Assembly: GCA_009731375.1 (NCBI GenBank) | Contig: BJOX01000174.1 | Span: 612,591-676,590 of the forward strand | Direction of reading: 5' to 3' | Length of the DNA stretch: 64,000 nucleotides | DNA from: Paulinella micropora | Taxonomy: Eukaryota > Cercozoa > Imbricatea > Euglyphida | Program-made: the position numbers and the translations under genes | Shown: one piece after another, positions 22,860 to 64,000 of the stretch | Layout: each line of letters opens with the position of its first letter | How positions within the stretch are numbered: the first letter of the stretch is position 1 | The notes under the pieces: generated by a model | Database searches by the model: none | Seen by the model: the letters and a program-made list of their open reading frames with translations, nothing else | What the model was told of the DNA's origin: nothing

Positions 22860-23984
22860 CCAGAGTGGTAAATGACAAGGTCAACGCGACGATGCTCGTG
22901 GTCATAGATCCGCGGCTCCCGGTAGCTAGGAATGCCTACAGTGGTCTTGGTATCAGTGAAAATCGCATTAACAACTGAATCATGTTTCAAAGTGTCCGCC
23001 ACTTTACGCAACTACAAACAACCCATATCAGCATGAACTTCAAGATCAGCAGGAGAGCGACAGGGTTTGCCGCACCTAAAACAGCTGATAGGCCGAAAGG
23101 ATAGAGAAACCTTGTGGTTAGACGAGGGAGGGAATAGATTAGGAAGGACAGACACAGAAATAGAGAGAAGAGAGGAATTAGCAGAGCGGAAAGATACCAC
23201 AAGAGCAAGAGAGAGAGGAGAGATAGAGGAACCACCATGAGGTGGGGCAGAGAGGTGAGAGAAAGGGCAAGACTCCCGTGGGCATTTGCTATGAATATGG
23301 TGAGAAAGGCCAACGGGACAAAATTCCATACAATCAGGCGGACAGAAGGCAGAGAGACATAAAGATGACACAGAGAAAGAAGAGTCAACAATGCCAGCGC
23401 GCCGTTTAGCCATAAGGCGGGGTCAGTGAGGCGGTAGATAGCCTTCGATCAACCGGTGTACAAGTCGAAGGGATAGACGCTTCTTTACCCTGGCACCTAA
23501 CACTGACACGGTAAGGAAGAGAGGCGGAGCAAGGTAGAGAGCCAAGCAAAGTGCCGCACATGGTATAGAAGAGATGTAAAGCACTTCTGCAGATGTGGCG
23601 CGACCCCTGAGCTGAACAAAATGCAGATAAATAGCAAGAGGAGATGCTGGTATAGTGAGACAGAAACTGAGAAAACGAAACGGGAATACTAACATCAGAA
23701 AGAGGAGAGGACATAGGGAGCACACAATCCATTGAGATAGGAAGAGGGCAGGAATTGGAGTGCTGAATATCCATTGAGATAGGAAGAGGGCAGGAATTGG
23801 AGTGCTGAATATTAGGAAAGGCACGCTGCAAGCTATGCAACCGGTCAATCGCAGGTGCCACCTCTGCGAACATAGGGTGATTAATCAATGGGATCATCAA
23901 GCTCAAGATCTAAATCGGGAGAAAGGATGGAGCGCACATAATCAGGAGCAGCAGATTACAAAATAGGGAGAATACGGGGCATAG

Positions 23985-24020
<36 letters not shown>

Positions 24021-25470
24021 GGCATAAGCAATGGGAGCCAGCATGGTGAGGTCAGGGAGCTTAAAACCACCGAGACGACCGAGTAAAAAGAGCTGAGAGG
24101 AGACAGCAAGACGGACAAACAAAGGAAGGGAGTCAAAAGCAGAGAGGCTAACACCGAAGCAATGCAGGATAGAGCGAAAATAGCGCAGGTGAAATCGGTC
24201 AAGGAATCCGATAGGGAGAAGGATAGCAGGAGTAACACTTGCGAAGGGTGTGCAAGAGGTAGGACGGCAATGTGGAGGAAAGAATGTGATAGGAACTTGG
24301 TGAGGGGCATCGGGTGAAGAGAGAGCATCAAAAACCGCGTCAATACGGGTGAAAGCCTTGTCGACTACAACATCAGCCATAGACTGGCGCCTCTCATCGT
24401 CAGTATGATTGCCTATGACGCCACCTAGCAACTTACAGAAACCAAGGTCAATAGGAGTGTTGTGCTCCTCAGCAGATGGAGGGCCAGATCTAGGGCCAGA
24501 GAATGAACTCAGTAGAAAACTTCTGATCCCATTCACTAGACAAAAGCACAGCACGAGAAGCTTTGATAGCCTCAGAGGCAGAGCAGGCGGGAAAGGTAAA
24601 GTTATCTGCGTACGCACCAGCAGCATGCGCAGACAGAGTGCCCGCAATAGCTTTGTGTCTATTCAACAACACTGTTACACGCCATAAGCATAGAAAGCGT
24701 ATCCCCCTGGTTGCAGCCATCATCGTGAGACAGACAGAATAAAGGGGAAACACCATGACGAGCAAAGTAGACAACATAAGTAACTGCGCCAGGACCGTAC
24801 TGCATGTCGATGAAGGGAAAATGAGGAGAAAGCTTCTCATTAGAATAGGCACAAGCCAACATAATATCACCGTGACGGGAGCGGCTTTTGAAAAAGTTCT
24901 GCGCTTCAATGCCTATGACAGCAGAGGGAGCACCAGGGCATGAAATGACAGCCTGAGTAGCAAGGCTGTAGCTTGGATGCCGCCATCAGCTCCTAATGAA
25001 ACTGTGTGGGAGAAAGGTCAAGGCTCTTAGGAGAGCATCATATTTAGGAATACACAGACAAACAGCAGCATGAGCGAGCATAAAGACGGCCGGGCCCCAT
25101 GAAATAGGCCGAAGCTTCCTACGGGAGACAATACCATACCAAAATCCCATACCCTTTCTAACACGGAAAGCAGGGAGAGACGAGGCGGGTAAATTACCAT
25201 TGGCAATATTATTAATAAACAAAACCAAACAGGGAGAACAATGGGGATCATTGAGAAGCAAGGAAAGAAGACGAGGATACCAACCATGAGTAAGCGTGGG
25301 TAAAGCAGCGGCAATAGGCTTGATCATGGGCGGGGCAGTATGGAAGAGAAGGGAGAAGGGGAGCATCTGCAGTGTGACAGAGGAGTTTATCCGCCAGAAA
25401 CTTCTGGACGGTGAGATCCCGCGGATCCGCCGGCTCAGAAAAATCGAAAATGTTGCTGGATTTCCGAAGT
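22860..25470 (-). pseudogene. Decayed non-LTR retrotransposon reverse transcriptase
   Basis: Read right to left, fragments in several frames give the usual order of a LINE-type polymerase: an N-terminal RT region ending RRKLRPISWGPAVF (about 25080-25130); GCNQGDTLSMLMAC (about 24670-24715), matching the Q-G-D-x-L-S motif; AYADNFTF (about 24601-24615), matching the Y-A-D-D active-site box with the second Asp replaced by Asn; KLLGGVIGN and a thumb-like region (23910-24500); and at the 3' end a CxxC...H-x3-C finger (CGKPCRSPADLEVH, about 23035-23075) followed by a DLVIYHSG segment. Frameshifts between fragments and the altered catalytic Asp show it is dead. It is flanked by purine and hexanucleotide repeats. 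Confidence 0.75.
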
Positions 25471-26008
25471 TGATTGGATTACACTCGCAAGATGAGCCGA
25501 CGCTGAAGAGAATTTTTCTTTTTTTTTTTTTCCTCCCCTCTTCCCACTGTGCATATGCTCAATATATGTTATGCATGCGCAGGTAGTATAGTGCGATCAA
25601 GAGAAATGCTTCCGGGTTCTTCTTCCGACCCAGGTGCTGTTGTAATGAGCCCGCTTACAAATCCTTTTCATATTTTTTGCATACAGGTTTATGCCCTCTT
25701 CAGACGTTGCCGAATGAGATCGGGTCCCAAATACTTGCCTGGAGCTTGTCTTCTCTTCCTGAATTCCACAGCCTCTAACAGTGTTGAAAACCTTTCGCAG
25801 GTCCGAACTTGTTCCAACGCAAGAACACAATCATATGTTCGCCTGGAAGAACAAACATTTGTTTCTGCCTTGCCATTTTGCAACATTTCTGTTTCATTTA
25901 CAGCTTCTGTTTGCTGTTCTTGAGTCCATCCGCAGCTGCAGGGAGAGCTCATGACATTTTTGTCTGCACCTTCCGACTGCTAGATGGTGCAGCTACGCTG
26001 GTCGCGCT
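25471..26008. other. Intergenic region upstream of the two-exon gene
   Basis: No gene recognised; a T-run at 25519-25531. Probably holds the promoter of the gene at 26009. A short upstream ATG frame starts near 25984 and overlaps that gene's start. Confidence 0.4.
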
Positions 26009-26989
26009 ATGGCGAACCTGCGCTTTAGTTTTTCAGATGGATCTTTTCTGGAGGAGCTGCTTGCGATCGATCCAGATGGACTGCACCTCTTGGACGAAGA
26101 TGGCGGCAAAAATGATACACTTGAGGCGTACCCAGGCAAGAAAATTAGGCTGAAAAAGAATAACGCCAAAGTCTACGCCGGCTGTGATGTGCTGAAGATC
26201 GCTCCAGCAGATGGCAGACCTGCGCATTTGCCTGAATGGGGAGATGACCATGAAGGCCATCTGTACCTTTGGCGCTTCAAACTCAAGCTGCGTGTACGTT
26301 TTTCAGCCAAACAACTGGTTGATGTACATGCACAGCAAGGAAAGATTGAGAAGGAAAAGGGGCCGCCTGAGAAGAAGGAAGACACTGTGAGAGATAAGAG
26401 CCCACACAAAAAGCAAAAAGCTGATCATGACGAGTCTGAGGATGAATCACTGGGTGAAGTTCAGGAAAAGGGCAGGCGCCATTCAACCAAGCACATAGCT
26501 GCTGCTGTAGGCGAGGAGGTGGAGATGCGGTTTGTGTTTCCTTCCTTGGTTAAGGTGTTCAAGCGTGAGAAATATTTATCAAAAAAGGATCGAGAAGATC
26601 TGAGTGAAGAGTACAAACAGGAATTTGTTATTAGTACCCCAGCCAAGGTTCTCGCGGTGGAAAAGGGAGCTTACGTGGTGAGCGTAGAGAGCTATCTTGC
26701 AAGTTCGGCTGACGACGGTATGTATATATTCATGCATGTATGTATGTGTGTATGTGTGTGTATGTGTGTATGTATGTTGTTACCTCGTCTACATGTTTTG
26801 ATGTGTGTGTGTGTACATGTTGTATTGGTGTCAGATTACGCACGTTCTCCGCTGATGGAAATGTCATACAATAAGAAGGCGAAACACACAACTCGTGTCT
26901 ACGATGTTGTGATTGAGGTACACACAATGTTATCCAAAGTCCCAAAGATAGCTGGCATCCAGCCTAGGCCGTTTGCAGAGCGCATATGA
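26009..26989 (+). CDS. Two-exon host gene, function unknown
   Basis: Exon 1 is 26009-26717; intron 26718-26834 (117 nt, GTATGT...CAG); exon 2 is 26835-26989. The splice joins in frame to ...SSADDDYARSPLMEM... and ends PFAERI. About 287 residues: an N-terminal domain (residues 1-100, MANLRFSFSDGSFLEELLA) of mixed strands and helices, a highly charged Lys/Glu linker (about 110-155, KEKGPPEKKEDTVRDKSPHK) that may be a nuclear localisation region, and a second folded region (VEMRFVFPSLVKVFKREKYL). The family is not recognised. AATAAA lies about 20 nt after the stop. The intron begins with GTATGTATAT and is already rich in GTAT/GTGT, a mild version of the repeat introns seen elsewhere here. Confidence 0.7.
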   Translation: MANLRFSFSDGSFLEELLAIDPDGLHLLDEDGGKNDTLEAYPGKKIRLKKNNAKVYAGCDVLKIAPADGRPAHLPEWGDDHEGHLYLWRFKLKLRVRFSAKQLVDVHAQQGKIEKEKGPPEKKEDTVRDKSPHKKQKADHDESEDESLGEVQEKGRRHSTKHIAAAVGEEVEMRFVFPSLVKVFKREKYLSKKDREDLSEEYKQEFVISTPAKVLAVEKGAYVVSVESYLASSADDGMYIFMHVCMCVCVCMCVCMLLPRLHVLMCVCVHVVLVSDYARSPLMEMSYNKKAKHTTRVYDVVIEVHTMLSKVPKIAGIQPRPFAERI

Positions 26990-27098
26990 AAGCAATTTTT
27001 ACAAAAGAAAAAAATAAATCTCAGAACTATAGACTATTAGACACAGAAAGCAGATCTATTTACACTCCTTTACTCTCACTGCTACTCACGCATACACA

Positions 27099-30910
<3,812 letters not shown>

Positions 30911-32939
30911 ATATGATAATTCGTGTTATTTACTTATTGCTGTCATCCTCGTTTGGTTCGTAGGACTGGAACGTGAGGACTATTCAACTTTGTGAGCATT
31001 GATCAGTTGAAGTGCAGTCAAACTGCTATCAGTCTAGGGTCCCAGCCAGCGCAAATATAACAGATAATACTACTATTATAATTACTACGTGACCCACAAC
31101 TTGAAAGTGTTGAGTCAGAATCATGAGTCTCAGTAAATCGAAATCAGAGTCTGACTCAGCCGAATCATTATGAAAACTGATGATGTCTTTGGCCACTGGT
31201 CCGCCTACTATTTGCCGCCCATCATTGAATCAGAGAAACGTATATTAATAATGCGCCGCCCGGCACGCTCGAGGGGGAGAGGGGATTATGCCGGCTCACC
31301 CGGTATATAATGGCATTAATCTATGTTCCGGTCTGTCGGTTATCCTTGGCTTGGAGAGTACGGAGTCCCTTTTACATCTAGTCAGTACATTAGGTATCCG
31401 GACAGTATCATGGCACTGAGTCCTCATTCTTCATGTCGTTAGATAGGCGTTTATATTATTAAATATTGAGTCACTGCAACACGTCACTAGGCTGAGATAA
31501 TATAACGAGACATCATTCGAGTCTCTTCAAGTTTGAGGATTGTGTTTGGTTATCGCCGTAGTATTAATACTACAGTATTACCGACTTACTCTTCCATAAG
31601 TTCAGCCATCAATGCCGGCGTTGGGGACAGTACAAAGTACCTAAAGTAGGCCCGGGCTCCAAAGCTGACTCCGCAGTAGTGTAGTCGGCCACCCGTAGCC
31701 TGAGACTACAGATCAAGTATAACCGACAGACCGGCCTCAGAGTCAACCGTGACCGGTTACTAGTATTAGTATTGCCATTCATGATATACCGGCCCGGGTG
31801 TGCCGGCATAACGGTAAAGGTTTTGGCCGGTCGTTAAGGTGCTCAGTCTGATAATGAAAGTTATAGAACTTGACTTGAACTGGAGCCTCTCTCGGTAGTA
31901 GTTCTGACTGATATCATAGAATATAACTTGATTTGGGAAAAACATCAGGTAACTTGAACTTCAACCGGGCCGCAAGTTTCAACTTGAACTGCCACCACCC
32001 TGCAGTGAAAAAGTCACAAGTTGCGGCAAATGTGATGTTTGATATTCCTTTTGTATTAACACTTTTAGTCGAGTCTTCGAAACTTGAAATGTCCTTAGTA
32101 GTAGCTGAGACCGTACTCAGTGGTGCCAGGGCTTCAAACTTGTCTTATATTTCGTCACGACGTCGAAGTCCTACCAGTATTATTATATGCCTAGGACTCA
32201 GTGCTGCCATTGCGTGACTAATCAGTGACGGTTCGCTCGGCCGAGACTCGTATTCATTCAGTGTACGTTTGTAATTACCGTGCCTACCCTTATCAGTGAC
32301 ACAGGTTACGTATATCCGTTACAGTGTAGTTAATATTAGTTATTAGTGATTTAAGTATTGTCTGGTACTGGTGACACTTGCAGGTGGCAATTATATTTTT
32401 AGCCGGACCGTATCATTGCCACTCAAAAGGACAATTTCTCGTGACAGTAATTTTCAACCACTGTTTCTGTTCCTATGTTGACGGGGAATTGTTCTCATTG
32501 CTTGGTAAAGTGCCATTGCGTAAAGTACTAAAGGTGTACAGGGGGACGCCCCGGTTACCGGAGTTACTCGCAAAACATTGCAACTTCACTCAGCTATAAT
32601 ATTGTTGAGATGATTGGGTTATGAGCCTTGCTGATAGACTCCATGCAACGAATCAATCAACAGCTTCGTCAGAGGGACCGTGCCAAAAGCCAGCGGTCTG
32701 TGTCTCTGTCCACAAGAGACACAGCATCAGGCAAGTGCGCAACAACACCTGCTGCTCGTGACTGCTTGCACTTGATCAAACCCTTTTGTCGGGCATCATC
32801 TTCATGTGACTGCACACAAACACTGTGACTGCTGTTAATGAAATAAAACGTGATAGAATGCCACGCATACTATTAGGAATAAGCAGGAAGCGTAATAAGA
32901 GTATAAAGATGATGAGAGTTAAGATATATATATATATAT

Positions 32940-32992
<53 letters not shown>

Positions 32993-33055
32993 TTCTTAAT
33001 GTAAGAAATGTTTGTAAAGAAAGTAAGAAAAGAGTACAAGGAAAAGAGCGACATG
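30911..33055. other. 2.1-kb gene-free region with inverted and dispersed repeats
   Basis: No supported gene. Segments near 31288-31345 (TATGCCGGCTCACCCGGTAT ... CCGGTCTGTCGGTTAT) recur inverted near 31718-31812, giving an imperfect hairpin about 520 nt long. AACTTGA recurs many times at 31090-32130. (TA)n, (GATA)n and (GA)n lie at 32922-32992, just downstream of the minus-strand gene's stop. Confidence 0.5.
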
Positions 33056-50461
<17,406 letters not shown>

Positions 50462-50849
50462 AACGGTCGTTATAAGAGAATGCCTTGCCTTCGTAGCATA
50501 CCTTCAACACATAAAATTTATTACTATATAGTTTGAAACAACTCAGTCTGCAACTCAAGTAAATGACTGCATATTGTGCACTTGTGCATATGTGTGCATA
50601 TGAGCTATGCATGTGGGTTCGTTTATCCACCTACTAAGTGGAAAACATGTTGTGACACAAACATGGGTAGGGTGGTTTCATGTTTATTTTCAAGTCCGGC
50701 TCCAGGCGTTCTGGCCGATTCCAGGCATTAGATGTCGTTCAGGCCTAATCTTTTATCCACTGATTTTTTGACTGCCTACTGCAGTTCGACAGCGCAACTA
50801 TATAACTACGTTCTCGCAGTCCACAACTTCGAAGACCAACATATAGTTC
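50462..50849. promoter_or_regulatory. 388-bp divergent promoter region
   Basis: Lies between the start codons of the SAM-like gene (minus, 50461) and the EH-domain gene (plus, 50850). Free of microsatellites, unlike nearly everything around it. Contains TATATAACTA (50800-50809), which could serve as a TATA box about 40-50 nt upstream of the plus-strand ATG. Shared control of the two genes is inferred from spacing. Confidence 0.5.
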
Positions 50850-62396
<11,547 letters not shown>

Positions 62397-62409
62397 GTAC
62401 ACAAACTAG

Positions 62410-62470
62410 CTGCCTTGCTTGCTTGCTTGCTTTCTTCCTTCCTTCCTTCCTTCCTTCCTTCCTTTCTTTC

Positions 62471-62513
<43 letters not shown>

Positions 62514-62517
62514 TCCT

Positions 62518-62589
<72 letters not shown>

Positions 62590-62621
62590 GCTTGCTTGCT
62601 TGCTGGCTTGCTGGCTGGCTG

Positions 62622-62653
<32 letters not shown>

Positions 62654-62698
62654 CCTTGCTTCCTTGCTTGCTTCCTTCCTTCCTTCCTTCCTTCCTTC

Positions 62699-62737
<39 letters not shown>

Positions 62738-62738
62738 G

Positions 62739-62785
<47 letters not shown>

Positions 62786-62788
62786 TCG
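62410..62788 (+). repeat. (CTTT)n / (CTTG)n polypyrimidine tract
   Basis: Tetranucleotide repeats of CTTT, CTTC and CTTG after the donor at 62397. Confidence 0.95.
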
Positions 62789-62847
62789 CTCTACACCCTG
62801 GTCAAGTATCATAGCTTGTGGGAGATCCGACTGGCCGTTCTTGTGAG
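62789..62847 (+). repeat. Donor-side partial copy of exon 62277-62396
   Basis: Repeats the last 59 nt of the exon ([20 protein letters not shown]) with four base differences and its own donor GTATAC. No acceptor or 5' half. Confidence 0.88.
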
Positions 62848-62856
62848 GTATACAAA

Positions 62857-62887
<31 letters not shown>

Positions 62888-62912
62888 GTGTTTTTGGTTT
62901 CGTGCTTTCTTG

Positions 62913-63005
<93 letters not shown>

Positions 63006-63049
63006 CCATCGTTCCTTTTCAACGTACTTGACACATAATGTTCATCAAA

Positions 63050-63108
<59 letters not shown>

Positions 63109-63145
63109 CATCTATCCATCCATCCATCCATCCATCCATCCATCC

Positions 63146-63196
<51 letters not shown>

Positions 63197-63466
63197 ACCT
63201 TCAAACGCAACAAAGCCAAAGATGGAGAATACAGAATAAACTATTGCATACAAACATACATACATACATACATACATACATACATACATACATACATGCA
63301 TACATACATGCATACATTCATACATATATACATAAATACGTGTACGTACGTACTACAGACGTTACGTACATACATACATACATACATACATACATACATA
63401 CATACATACATACATACATACATGCATACATACATGCATACATACATACATACATACATACATACA

Positions 63467-63500
<34 letters not shown>

Positions 63501-63596
63501 CATACATACTGAATGTTTGCACAGTAACCGGTTGGCGCATATATATATATAATATATATATAATATATATATGTACATATATATACATATATATAC

Positions 63597-63627
<31 letters not shown>

Positions 63628-63673
63628 TAGAGAGAGATAGATAGATAGATAGCTAGCTAGATAGCTAGATAGC

Positions 63674-63728
<55 letters not shown>

Positions 63729-63729
63729 G

Positions 63730-63781
<52 letters not shown>

Positions 63782-63862
63782 CAGATAGATAGATAGATAG
63801 ATACTTACTGTATGTGTGCACAGTAGTGGTTGGCGCAGCGCGTTTCGCTCATCACACACTAA

Positions 63863-63922
<60 letters not shown>

Positions 63923-63969
63923 ATAGATAAATAGATGGATGGATGGATGGATGGATGGATAGATGGATG

Positions 63970-64000
<31 letters not shown>
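62848..64000. repeat. Microsatellites to the end of the window
   Basis: (CTTT)n, (CT)n, (CTAT)n, (CATC)n, (ATAC)n, (TA)n and (GATA)n. Islands at 63197-63245 and two similar blocks after GCACAG (about 63525 and 63822, both with GGTTGGCGCA) may be further partial exons of the phosphatase gene; none extends it in phase with confidence. Confidence 0.7.

Overview
The window joins two unlike pieces of DNA. Positions 1-10086 are most of a polinton-like virus (PLV) element: compact, AT-rich, mostly intronless genes, with an FtsK/HerA-type packaging ATPase, a double-jelly-roll-type major capsid protein, a penton-type minor capsid protein, a tyrosine recombinase, a beta-rich structural protein and a Cys/His-repeat protein. 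It ends in a 396-nt palindrome whose tip folds into two further small hairpins. Positions 10645-64000 are host nuclear DNA from a eukaryote, probably a protist: intron-containing genes, a decayed non-LTR retrotransposon, and an extreme load of tri-, tetra-, penta- and hexanucleotide repeats. I cannot place the host more precisely. A 558-nt gap separates the two parts, so integration is plausible but not proven.

Layout: 1-5716 plus-strand virion gene cluster; 5788-9427 minus-strand genes (beta-rich protein, recombinase, zinc-repeat protein), with a 669-nt gap; 9691-10086 terminal palindrome; 10645-17475 satellite DNA ((CTA)n, (TTAC)n, (CTCACTCA)n); 17476-22860 gene-poor DNA with more repeats; 22860-25470 retrotransposon relic on the minus strand; 26009-26989 a two-exon gene of unknown function; 27099-30910 a DUF4246 gene with an in-frame TAA in a conserved stretch; 30911-33055 no gene; 33056-50461 minus, an 18-exon gene (1105 codons) with a SAM-like region and a possible PH-like C-terminal region; 50850-62396 plus, at least 17 exons, EH-EH-C2-inositol polyphosphate 5-phosphatase, running off the window. 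The last two genes are divergent and share a 388-bp intergenic region.

Both large gene models rest on exon phase: every listed junction joins in frame. They expose the main novelty. Many introns are almost pure microsatellite, and at least nine exons are flanked by tandem arrays of partial copies of themselves. The arrays are strictly polarised: acceptor-side exon pieces lie only upstream of the intact exon, donor-side pieces only downstream, each separated by microsatellite. About 70 partial exon copies are present. Copies within an array share variants that the intact exon lacks, so they were amplified from an already diverged copy. This looks like repeated tandem duplication with one breakpoint in an intronic microsatellite and the other in the exon, tolerated because one intact exon always survives.
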